Assembly: GCF_010727325.1 (NCBI RefSeq)
Contig: NZ_AP022565.1
Span: forward strand, 4,030,001 to 4,094,000
Length of the DNA stretch: 64,000 bases
Direction: 5' to 3'
Source: Mycolicibacterium alvei
GTDB lineage: Bacteria; Actinomycetota; Actinomycetes; Mycobacteriales; Mycobacteriaceae
Position 1 is the stretch's first letter, and every line of letters starts with the position of its first letter. The notes under the pieces were generated by a model. That model worked only from the letters and a program-made list of their open reading frames with translations, was not told where the DNA came from and ran no database searches. This document shows positions 55,549 to 64,000 of this stretch, in pieces. The position numbers and the translations under genes were made by a program.

Positions 55549-55750
55549 GTGCGGATATTGCGCACTCCCGATGCCTGCTTCGGTGAGCTGCCCGAATTTC
55601 CTTACCCGCCAGAGTATTCCGAGATCGATGACGAGACGGTGGCCGCTTGCGGGTGGCTGGGTGCAGGCCGGTCCGCCAGACGCCGATCCGATCATGTTGT
55701 TGCATGGGGAACCATCTTGGTGGTTTCACCATCGGTGGATGATCCCGCAT
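55549..55750 (+). pseudogene. Haloalkane dehalogenase N-terminal remnant
   Basis: Two frames together spell the start of a haloalkane dehalogenase: ILRTPDACFGELPEFPYPPEY, a frame change near 55650, then VQAGPPDADPIMLLHGEPSW (including the oxyanion Glu-Trp of HGEPSW) and WFHHRWMIPH. The nucleophile, halide-binding and His regions are absent, as the sequence runs into the next lipoprotein. Only about 67 of the usual 300 residues remain. Confidence 0.82.
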
Positions 55751-55777
55751 CGAGGACGCGGCGATCGTGAACTTTCC

Positions 55778-56227
55778 TCAGGGACAGGTGACGGCAATGT
55801 CGAACGGCATGTCCACCGGTGAGCCCGGCTGGTTGGGATCGATGCCCATGCCGGTACCGGTGATCGTGTAGCCCTTACCGTCGCGTGCGGCAACCACCGG
55901 AGCACCGGACAGGCCGGACAGGTAGGTCAGCGATGCTCCCTCGCCGTTCACGTCGCCGATGTTGACCGATTGGACCACCGGGGCCTCGCCGTCGGTCAGC
56001 ACCACGGAGGCCGGCATCTTGCCCTTGATGCCGATCGTGGTCAACCCGTTCTGGCTCTCACAATCGACGCTGGTGACGGGACCGGCGTCGTTGGGGCCAA
56101 AGGTGACCCGGCCCTGGCCGGTATTCCCCGAAGACTGCGAGTCCTGAGAGGAGCATCCGGCGACTGCGGCCAGAAACACAGCACATCCGGTGGCGACGAC
56201 GATTCCGCGGTTCTTGACCAAGTTCAC
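55778..56227 (-). CDS. LpqH-like lipoprotein, second paralogue
   Basis: A 149-residue lipoprotein from GTG 56227 with lipobox VAGC (Cys25), a Ser/Gln/Asn linker and the same fold plan as the paralogue at 54914: GPVTSVDCESQNG near the start, GYTITGTGMGIDPNQPG, and terminal PFDIAVTCP. The two share architecture rather than close identity, so duplication was not recent. It is divergent from tgt. Confidence 0.87.
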   Translation of the reverse strand: MNLVKNRGIVVATGCAVFLAAVAGCSSQDSQSSGNTGQGRVTFGPNDAGPVTSVDCESQNGLTTIGIKGKMPASVVLTDGEAPVVQSVNIGDVNGEGASLTYLSGLSGAPVVAARDGKGYTITGTGMGIDPNQPGSPVDMPFDIAVTCP

Positions 56228-56284
56228 GCCCGCAGTATGGCCGCGTCCGCCCCCATGACGGAAATCGGACGCGCATCCGGTTGA

Positions 56285-57538
<1,254 letters not shown>

Positions 57539-57552
57539 GCGGCGCTCGTGCC

Positions 57553-58761
57553 TCACTTCGTCACGCTGGCGTGGCACTCGGCGACGGCAGCTGCGCTAGC
57601 GTGACGGTCGGTGGCGGTGAGGAGTATCGCGAGAGCGATCGCCGCGGCGGTGACACCCGCGGTCGCCGGCCAGCCCAGCCACCCGACGGCGGCCGCGCCG
57701 AATGCGGTGCCCAGGCTGCCGCCCACGAAGTACACGACCATGTAGGCGCTGTTGAACCGTGCCGGCGCGGCCGGTTCGATGGCCAGAATTGTGCTCTGGT
57801 TGGCCACTTGGGCGGCGAACAGTCCGGCGTCGAACACGGCCAGGAAGACGAGGGTGGCCGCGGGATTCGACAGACTCCCGCCGAGGGTGACCGCGCCGAA
57901 GGCCGCGACGACCAGGCCGATCATGATGACTCGTCGTGCGCCCACGCGGTCGGTCCACACCCCTGCGATGCGGGTGGCGACGATGCCCAGTAGCCCGGCG
58001 AGGGCGTACAGACCGATCCGTTCGGCTGAATAGGAGTACGGAGGCTGCGCCAGGGCGACGGCGAGGCCGGCCCATACCGCGCAGAACGCGAAGAACCAGA
58101 GCGCGCCGCGGACCGCGGCGATGCGTAACGTCGGGAATCGCAGGTACAGGCCGGGCAGACCGCGAAGGGTCGCCAGATAGCTGCCCGTGGCGGAACCGGC
58201 CGTGGCGGGCAGGGTCCGCCGCGAGACGAGTGCGGCGATGACGCACGCGAGGGCGAAGGCGAGCAGGCCGCCCCGCCATCCCGCCACGTCCGTCAGCCAG
58301 CCACCGGCGATCCGGCCGCCGATGATCCCGGCCGAAATGCCCGCTGTCACAATTCCCAGCGCGGTTGCCCGGTGGCCCTCCGGGACGAAGCGCGCGATGA
58401 TCGAACTCAACTGCGCGCCGACGGTGGAACAGGCGCCGATCACTCCGACGGTGAGCCCCAGGACCCACAGGGAGCCGGCGGCGGCATTGGCCGCCAGGAC
58501 CACGGCCAACGCGCCGAACTGCGTTGCGAGGACATGACTTGGCGGAAATCGGTCGACGAGCGGTACCAGTATCGCGAGCCCCAACAGGTAGCCGACCGGA
58601 CCGGACGCCAGCGCGATTCCGACGTGGGCAACCGAGATGTCAAGACTGTCAGCGACATCGGATATCGCCGGTTGGAGTGGATAGATCGCTGCCGTGCCAA
58701 GCGCTGCGGCAATCGCAATGAACCACACGGTGATTCGGTCTATTTCTGGCTGCGGTGTCAT
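57553..58761 (-). CDS. MFS transporter
   Basis: A 402-residue major facilitator with twelve predicted helices. The motif between helices 2 and 3 reads LVPLVDRFPPSHVL, a loose match to the MFS GxLaDrxGrr signature, and WTDRVGARRV repeats it in the second half. The layout resembles YnfM/arabinose-efflux-like exporters. ATG 58761 (MTPQPEIDRITVW) removes a non-hydrophobic upstream extension. Export of a small molecule is likely; the substrate is unknown. Confidence 0.88.
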   Translation of the reverse strand: MTPQPEIDRITVWFIAIAAALGTAAIYPLQPAISDVADSLDISVAHVGIALASGPVGYLLGLAILVPLVDRFPPSHVLATQFGALAVVLAANAAAGSLWVLGLTVGVIGACSTVGAQLSSIIARFVPEGHRATALGIVTAGISAGIIGGRIAGGWLTDVAGWRGGLLAFALACVIAALVSRRTLPATAGSATGSYLATLRGLPGLYLRFPTLRIAAVRGALWFFAFCAVWAGLAVALAQPPYSYSAERIGLYALAGLLGIVATRIAGVWTDRVGARRVIMIGLVVAAFGAVTLGGSLSNPAATLVFLAVFDAGLFAAQVANQSTILAIEPAAPARFNSAYMVVYFVGGSLGTAFGAAAVGWLGWPATAGVTAAAIALAILLTATDRHASAAAVAECHASVTK

Positions 58762-58834
58762 GCCGGAGACGTTATGAGTGCCCGCGCCGAGGTGCTGGCG
58801 GAAATCGGACCGTGCGGTGTGGAAGAGTGACGCC

Positions 58835-60148
58835 ATGCCCGAAGAGCTCACCGCTGAACAGGCCGCTGCGCGCCTGGCGACCGCTGACACGCTCGGGATA
58901 CCGCTGGGGCCAGGCCAGCCGCCGGCGTTTCTCCGTGCGCTCGGGGAGCGCACGGACTGGACGGACCTGCGCGTCTACGGCGCATTGCTCGGGGTGGGGA
59001 CCGAACTGTTCACCCGGCCCGGGGTTCGTTACCTGTCCGGTTTCTTCGGGCCCTTCGAGCGGATGTTGCGGGAGATGGGCGCCGACGTGGAATTCGCGCC
59101 CGCGGATTTCCGTCGGTTCGCGCCGCTGCTCGAACGTCAGGCACCGCGCGTGATGACGACCGTTGCGGCGCCGCCGGACGCCGACGGTTGGTGCTCCCTG
59201 TCCTTGCATGCCGGTGCCACGGCGGGCGAATTGCGCCGCGCCGGCGCCGATCAGCAGCGGTTGCTTGTCGTCGAGGTATCCGATGCGTATCCGCGTACGT
59301 TCGGGCTCGACGGGTATCGGCATGCTCTGCACGTCGACGAGATCGACGTCCTCGTGCATTCGACCGACGCGCCGCTCGCGCTGCCGTCAGCGTCGCCCAC
59401 CGACGTCGACCGGGCGATCGCGAAGCACGCCGTCGGGTTCATCCCGTCCGGCGCGACACTGCAGACGGGCATCGGCTCGATTCCCAGCCAGATCGCCACC
59501 CTGCTCGCCGAGAGTGACGGGGGCGATTACGGGCTGCACAGCGAGATGTTCACCGATGGGTGTATGCAGCTGCACCGTGCAGGCAAGGTCACCAACGTCG
59601 GGAAAGGTCTGTACGACGGGGTGAGCGTGACGACCTTCGCGTTCGGCTCGGCCGAGCTCTATGCGTGGCTGGACGGCAACGCCGACGTCGCGTTCCTGCC
59701 GGTCGAGATCGTCAACGCTCCGGAGGTGATCGGCGCCAACAACGACATGGTGACGATCAACGGCGCGCTCGGGGTCGACGTCCACGGCCAGGTCGTCGCC
59801 GACACGATCGCCGGCGACCAGTTCAGCGGGATCGGCGGGGCCGAGGACTTCGTCGCCGGCGTCGGGCTGGAGCTGTCGGACCGCTCGTTGATCTGCCTGC
59901 CCTCGACGTTCGAGAAGGACGGCGTGGTTCAGTCGCGGATCGTGCCGTGGTTCGGTCCCGGCGCGGTGATCACGACGCCACGGCACCAGGTCGATGTGAT
60001 CGTCACCGAGTACGGCGCAGCCGAATTGGAGGGGCGGACGGTCCGTGAGCGCGGCGAGGCACTGGCCGCGATCGCGCATCCGCAGTTCCGCGACGAGCTG
60101 CTGGCGGCGGCACAGCGTGCGGCGCAGGGGCGCTCGCCGGTCGCTTAG
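58835..60148 (+). CDS. Acetyl-CoA hydrolase/CoA-transferase family protein
   Basis: A 437-residue family I-like CoA-transferase. Family landmarks are [29 protein letters not shown], the [19 protein letters not shown] block with [18 protein letters not shown] downstream, and C-terminal [17 protein letters not shown]. It probably moves CoA between short acids such as acetate and 4-hydroxybutyrate. ATG 58835 is preceded by GAAGAGTGAC. The last 4 bp overlap the convergent glnQ. Confidence 0.89.
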   Translation: MPEELTAEQAAARLATADTLGIPLGPGQPPAFLRALGERTDWTDLRVYGALLGVGTELFTRPGVRYLSGFFGPFERMLREMGADVEFAPADFRRFAPLLERQAPRVMTTVAAPPDADGWCSLSLHAGATAGELRRAGADQQRLLVVEVSDAYPRTFGLDGYRHALHVDEIDVLVHSTDAPLALPSASPTDVDRAIAKHAVGFIPSGATLQTGIGSIPSQIATLLAESDGGDYGLHSEMFTDGCMQLHRAGKVTNVGKGLYDGVSVTTFAFGSAELYAWLDGNADVAFLPVEIVNAPEVIGANNDMVTINGALGVDVHGQVVADTIAGDQFSGIGGAEDFVAGVGLELSDRSLICLPSTFEKDGVVQSRIVPWFGPGAVITTPRHQVDVIVTEYGAAELEGRTVRERGEALAAIAHPQFRDELLAAAQRAAQGRSPVA

Positions 60149-60909
60149 AGCGGGTTGAGGATCCGCTGCAGGAACTGACGGGTGCGCTCTTCTTTCGGGT
60201 CGCCGATCACCGCGGCGGGCGGCCCCTGTTCCAGGATCACCCCGCGGTCGGTGAACAGCACCTGATCGGAAACCTGTTTGGCGAACTGGATTTCGTGCGT
60301 GACGATCACCAGGGTCCAGCCTTCGACAGCCAGGTCCCGGATCACCGCGAGCACCTCGCCGACCAGTTCCGGATCGAGTGCCGAGGTCGGCTCGTCGAAC
60401 AGCACCACTTTCGGTTTCAACGCGAGCGCTCGTGCGATCCCGACCCGCTGCTGCTGGCCACCGGAGAGCTGGTACGGATACTTGGCCTGTTGGTCGGCCA
60501 GCCCGACCTGACCCAGAAGCTCGGAAGCCTCGGCCAGCACCTCGTCACGGGGTCGCTTCTGTACCACCAGCGGGCCCTCGGTGACGTTCTGCAACACGGT
60601 CTTGTGTGGAAACAGGTTGTGGGACTGGAACACAAAGCCACTCTGCGCGCGGTAGCGGCGCAGCTGGTCCTTGGGTGCGGGCTTGGAGAAATCCAGTTGG
60701 GTGTCGCCGACCCGGATCACCCCCGCGTCGGCGACATCGAGGGCGTTCAGCGTGCGCAGCAGGGTGGTCTTCCCGGATCCCGACGGGCCGATGACGGTTG
60801 TCGCGGTGCCCTGCGCAACGGTGAACGAGACACCCTTGAGTACCTCGAAGTCGCCGAAGGCCTTGTGCACATCGGTGGCGACGATCCGGTCTTCGCGTTC
60901 TGTGGTCAT
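60145..60909 (-). CDS. glnQ: GlnQ-type polar amino-acid ABC transporter ATPase
   Basis: A 254-residue ATPase with Walker [10 protein letters not shown], signature [15 protein letters not shown], Walker [15 protein letters not shown] and switch His in [12 protein letters not shown] 60909 overlaps the stop of the fused binding-protein/permease gene (ATGA). It energises uptake of glutamine or a similar amino acid. Confidence 0.94.
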   Translation of the reverse strand: MTTEREDRIVATDVHKAFGDFEVLKGVSFTVAQGTATTVIGPSGSGKTTLLRTLNALDVADAGVIRVGDTQLDFSKPAPKDQLRRYRAQSGFVFQSHNLFPHKTVLQNVTEGPLVVQKRPRDEVLAEASELLGQVGLADQQAKYPYQLSGGQQQRVGIARALALKPKVVLFDEPTSALDPELVGEVLAVIRDLAVEGWTLVIVTHEIQFAKQVSDQVLFTDRGVILEQGPPAAVIGDPKEERTRQFLQRILNPL

Positions 60910-62375
60910 CGCGCGACATGCCTTTCCAGTCGGCGTTCCAGGCGACTCTGGCCGAACGACAGGACCAGGCAGATCACCCAGTAGTAGATCGCGGCGGTGC
61001 CGTAGAGAGCGAAGAACTCGAACGTCGGCGCCGCGATGATCTGGGCCTGTCGCAGCAGTTCGGTCACCAGGATCGTCGAGGCCAGTGACGTGTCTTTGAC
61101 CAGTGAGATCAAGGTGTTCGACAGCGGCGGCACCGCGACCCGGGCGGCCTGCGGCAGGATGATGCGCCGCAGCGTGCCGGCGTAATTCAGTCCGATCGTC
61201 TCGGCGGCCTCCCACTGCCCCTTCGGGATGCTCTGGATCGCCGAACGGATGATCTCGGCCGCATAACCGCCGACGTTGAGGCTGAATGCGATCACCGCGG
61301 CCGGGAAGGGGTCGATCTTCACCCCGAACTCGGGCAGCGCGAAGAATACGATGAACAACTGCACCAGCAGCGGTGTACCGCGGATGACCGAGATGTAGAA
61401 CCGGGCGATGTTGCTCAGCACCACATTCGGCGAAAGCCTGGCCAGCGCTACGCCCAGCGCGATCACGAGCCCGATGGCGAAGCTGATGATCGTCAGCGGA
61501 ATGGTCATGGTCAGTGCGGCTTTGGCCAACGGCCACAGGTTGTCGGCGATGAGTTGCCAGGTAGATCGTGCGGTGGCCGCACGGTCGGCGGGAGCCCCGG
61601 ACGCGTTGGTCTTGAGGTATTTCTGTGAGATGGCGGCCAGTGTGCCGTCGGCCCGCAACTCGTCGAGTGCGGTGTTCAGTTCGGGCAGCAGGCCGCTGTC
61701 CTTGCGCGCGGCGAAGCCCTGTTCGCTCTTCTCGCCCACCGTGCCAGCGATCTTCACCGACGTGTCGTCGGTCTCGGCCAGATAGGCGTAGACGGCGATG
61801 CTGTCGTTGACCACGACGTCGACCCGCCCCTGGTTGAGGAGCTTGATCGCCTGGGTGAACCCCTCGACCGCTTCGACACGGGCGCCAGCCGCCCGCGCGA
61901 TCTCCGACCAGTTGCTGGTGGCGTTCTCGGCGGCGACCTTGCCCTTCAGATCCGCGAGTGTCGTGATGGACGTGTCGCCAGCGCGGGTGACGATCACCCC
62001 CTCGCCGACCGAGTAAGGCTGGGAGAGATCGTATTTGGCTTGCCGTTCGGGCGTGATCGTGACCTCGTTGGCCACCACGTCGAACTGGTTGGCCTCGAGT
62101 GCGGCGAAGATCGAATCCCACGGTGTTTCGACGAATTCGACTCGGACGCCGAGTTTGTCGCCGACCGCGCGGGCGATGTCGACGTCGTAGCCGACGAGTT
62201 GGCCCGTGGCGGGGTCGTGGTAGCTGAAAGGGGAGTACACACCTTCGGTGCCGACCCGCAGCACACCGGCCGAACTCAGCGGTTCGTCGGTATTGCCGGT
62301 CTTCGACCCGCACGCGGCCAGCAGCACCGCGACGATCAGCAGGAGCCCCAGCAGTGGAATTCGTCGGGAGCGCAC
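60906..62375 (-). CDS. Fused substrate-binding lipoprotein and permease of a glutamine-type ABC transporter
   Basis: A 489-residue fusion. The first half (about 1-265) is a periplasmic binding protein with lipobox [34 protein letters not shown] and [14 protein letters not shown]. The second half (about 280-489) is a GlnP-type permease with the EAA loop [24 protein letters not shown]. Most systems use two genes for this. GTG 62375 is the start. With glnQ it forms a complete importer in two genes. Confidence 0.92.
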   Translation of the reverse strand: MRSRRIPLLGLLLIVAVLLAACGSKTGNTDEPLSSAGVLRVGTEGVYSPFSYHDPATGQLVGYDVDIARAVGDKLGVRVEFVETPWDSIFAALEANQFDVVANEVTITPERQAKYDLSQPYSVGEGVIVTRAGDTSITTLADLKGKVAAENATSNWSEIARAAGARVEAVEGFTQAIKLLNQGRVDVVVNDSIAVYAYLAETDDTSVKIAGTVGEKSEQGFAARKDSGLLPELNTALDELRADGTLAAISQKYLKTNASGAPADRAATARSTWQLIADNLWPLAKAALTMTIPLTIISFAIGLVIALGVALARLSPNVVLSNIARFYISVIRGTPLLVQLFIVFFALPEFGVKIDPFPAAVIAFSLNVGGYAAEIIRSAIQSIPKGQWEAAETIGLNYAGTLRRIILPQAARVAVPPLSNTLISLVKDTSLASTILVTELLRQAQIIAAPTFEFFALYGTAAIYYWVICLVLSFGQSRLERRLERHVAR

Positions 62376-62419
62376 TGCCGGACGCTAACAGGGGCGCGAG
62401 AGGTTCTGCAGGCTTCTGC

Positions 62420-63301
62420 TCAGCCCGGCTGATATATCCACGGCCGGCGCGGCAGGTGTGCCGGATCGAACCGGTCCAGCATTCCGGCAACGCTGAGCGG
62501 CGGCCACCCCAACGACACGCTGATCTGCTCCAGTGCCCGGTCGACGCCGATTTCGGCCAGGGTAACCGCCCCGTCGCGTTTGGCGAGCCGGGCGCCGTCT
62601 TGGTTGAGCACCAGCGGAACGTGGGCGTAGATCGGCTCCGGGTGGCCGAGCAGGCGGGCCAGATAGGCCTGACGGGGTGAGGACGGCAGCAGGTCGTCCC
62701 CGCGAACCACCTGGTCGACACCGCCGGCGGCGTCATCGACCACCACGGCCAGGTTGTAGGCGGGCACGCCGTCGCCGCGGCGCACCACGAAGTCGTCGAT
62801 GATCCCGGTGTAGCTGCCGTGCAGTAGGTCGGTGACGGTGCCGACGAAGGTGTCGGTGCGCAGCCGCAACGCGGGTGGACGGCCGGTTTCGGCGCGCCGC
62901 TGGTCGCGTTCGGCGTCGGTGAGACCCCGGCAGGTGCCCGGGTACGCGCCTTCGGGGGCGTGCGGGGCACGCGGAGCCTGGGCGATATCTCTTCGGCTGC
63001 AATAGCATTCGTACAGGAGTCCATGCTCGAACAACCCGCTGATCACGGCGTCGTAGCGGTCCTGGTGTCCCGTCTGCCACTGCGCCGGCTCATCCCAGGT
63101 CAATCCGATCGCGGCCAGATCCGCCACCTGACGGTGCCCGATCTCGGGAAACGTCCGGTCGTCCAGATCCTCGACCCGCAGCAGGAACCGCCGCCCGGTG
63201 GACCGGGCGAACAACCACGCCAGCACCGCGGTGCGCAGGTTGCCGATGTGCAGGTCGGCCGACGGGCTCGGCGCGAACCGCCCGGCGGGGGTCAGGCTCA
63301 C
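62420..63301 (-). CDS. gluQ: GluQ-RS, glutamyl-queuosine tRNA(Asp) synthetase
   Basis: A 293-residue truncated glutamyl-tRNA synthetase-like enzyme that attaches glutamate to queuosine 34 of tRNA-Asp. The HIGH-like motif is LHIGNLRTA, the KMSKS-like [10 protein letters not shown], and the zinc ligands lie in [10 protein letters not shown] and YPGTCRG. It lacks the anticodon-binding domain. GTG 63301 is preferred; TTG 63310 is possible. It complements Tgt in the same pathway. Confidence 0.93.
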   Translation of the reverse strand: MSLTPAGRFAPSPSADLHIGNLRTAVLAWLFARSTGRRFLLRVEDLDDRTFPEIGHRQVADLAAIGLTWDEPAQWQTGHQDRYDAVISGLFEHGLLYECYCSRRDIAQAPRAPHAPEGAYPGTCRGLTDAERDQRRAETGRPPALRLRTDTFVGTVTDLLHGSYTGIIDDFVVRRGDGVPAYNLAVVVDDAAGGVDQVVRGDDLLPSSPRQAYLARLLGHPEPIYAHVPLVLNQDGARLAKRDGAVTLAEIGVDRALEQISVSLGWPPLSVAGMLDRFDPAHLPRRPWIYQPG

Positions 63302-63330
63302 GCCCCGCAATCTATCGGTACGTTGGGCGG

Positions 63331-64000
63331 GTGCGGGATCGACACATCACCGGCGGCACGATCCAGGTCGAGAACCAAGACGGGCTGGTGCGTGCCCGAG
63401 GCGTGCGGTACGGCACCGCCAAACGATTCGCCGTCGCCGAACCGGCCGCGGGCTGGTCGGGGGTTCGGGATGCGACGCAGCCGGGTCCGGCCTGTCCGCA
63501 ACGGCCGTCGCGGCTGGGCTGGGTGACCGGGGACGTGCTCGACGGCCTGTCGACGAGTGAGAACTGTCTGGTGTTGTCGGTCACCGCTCCGGCCGATGCG
63601 CACCGGCTGCCGGTCATGGTGTGGTTCCACGGCGGCGCCTACGTGGCGGGCAGTGGTGAATCCGCCAAGTACGACACCGCCTCGCTGGCTCGCTCCGGCA
63701 ACGTCGTGGTGGTCAACGTGAGCTACCGGCTCGGCATCTTCGGTTATCTGGCGCCACCCGGGGCGGGCGAGGACAACCTGGGTCTGCGCGATCAGATCCT
63801 GGCGCTGCGCTGGGTACACGACAACATCGCCGCATTCGGGGGCGATCCGGCCAACGTCACTGCGTTCGGGCAGTCGGCGGGCGCGCATTCGGTCATGTCG
63901 CTCATGTTGTGCCGGGACGCGGTCGGGCTGTTCCACCGCGCGATCCTGCAGAGCGCTCCGCTCGAGTTGGATGCCGGGCGTGACGAGATGGCGCAGGCCA
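63331..64000 (+). CDS. Type B carboxylesterase (3' end off window)
   Basis: The first 223 residues of a carboxylesterase/lipase. Oxyanion loop VWFHGGAYVAGSGE, VSYRLGIFGYLA, NLGLRDQILALRWVHDNIAAFGGDP (in parts) and the nucleophile GQSAGAHSV are visible. GTG 63331 is 29 bp from the divergent gluQ start. The family has about 500 residues; the acid and His lie beyond the edge. No signal peptide, so cytosolic ester hydrolysis is likely. Confidence 0.9.
   Translation, partial: MRDRHITGGTIQVENQDGLVRARGVRYGTAKRFAVAEPAAGWSGVRDATQPGPACPQRPSRLGWVTGDVLDGLSTSENCLVLSVTAPADAHRLPVMVWFHGGAYVAGSGESAKYDTASLARSGNVVVVNVSYRLGIFGYLAPPGAGEDNLGLRDQILALRWVHDNIAAFGGDPANVTAFGQSAGAHSVMSLMLCRDAVGLFHRAILQSAPLELDAGRDEMAQA

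Noticed and set aside
60145..63024. A single 959-codon open frame on the minus strand
   Set aside because: Only its last 254 codons are real (glnQ). The rest is out of frame with the clear fused transporter gene and gluQ.

Overview
This window is high-GC actinobacterial DNA from a fast-growing, non-tuberculous Mycobacterium (Mycolicibacterium type). The evidence is a near-canonical MspA porin, the mycobacterial DprE1/DprE2 arabinan precursor enzymes, the GlfT1/Wzm/Wzt galactan module, the proteasome activator Bpa and two LpqH-like lipoproteins. From memory, the conserved genes follow M. tuberculosis Rv3791 back to about Rv3752c, read in the opposite direction, with several accessory blocks inserted. 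Gene names by homology come from recognising the protein sequences, not from a search.

0-21 kb is cell envelope core. dprE2 (cut by the left edge) and dprE1 are separated by katG-furA and by an operator-controlled MpaB/TetR module. They are followed by a GtrA-like membrane protein, a MocR regulator facing an AhpD-like protein, mspA with a leader of more than 500 bp and a CRP-type site, a GjpA-like porin-family protein, and the minus-strand run Rv3779-like, bpa, wzt, glfT1, wzm. A PLP-fold protein without its lysine, a quinone oxidoreductase and a MarR regulator complete this part.

21-34 kb is an accessory block next to tRNA-Ser(TGA). It holds a TetR regulator with a large operator, a truncated flavin monooxygenase fused to another gene's tail, an Old Yellow Enzyme homologue, a frameshifted AraC gene, an SDR/GlcG operon, intact AraC, MerR and MocR regulators, a C-N hydrolase and a diiron desaturase that diverge from a perfect 35-bp palindrome, and an epimerase operon.

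34-51 kb returns to the conserved backbone: echA21-like, DUF4334, hisC2/pat, tRNA-Ser(GCT), tRNA-Arg(ACG), a small membrane protein and a phosphodiesterase. A degenerate IS4-like element with clear terminal repeats and a 10-bp target duplication follows. After it come an alkylsulfatase, the proXVWZ osmoprotectant transporter, tyrA, tadA and tRNA-Ser(CGA).

51-64 kb carries an F420-type nitroreductase-fold protein, a wax ester/triacylglycerol synthase, a PE-PPE-domain hydrolase, two LpqH-like lipoproteins flanking a haloalkane dehalogenase remnant, and tgt and gluQ, two tRNA queuosine genes. Between tgt and gluQ lie an MFS exporter, a CoA-transferase and a fused binding-protein/permease glutamine-type transporter. 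A carboxylesterase is cut by the right edge. No CRISPR array, rRNA, prophage or replication origin was seen.
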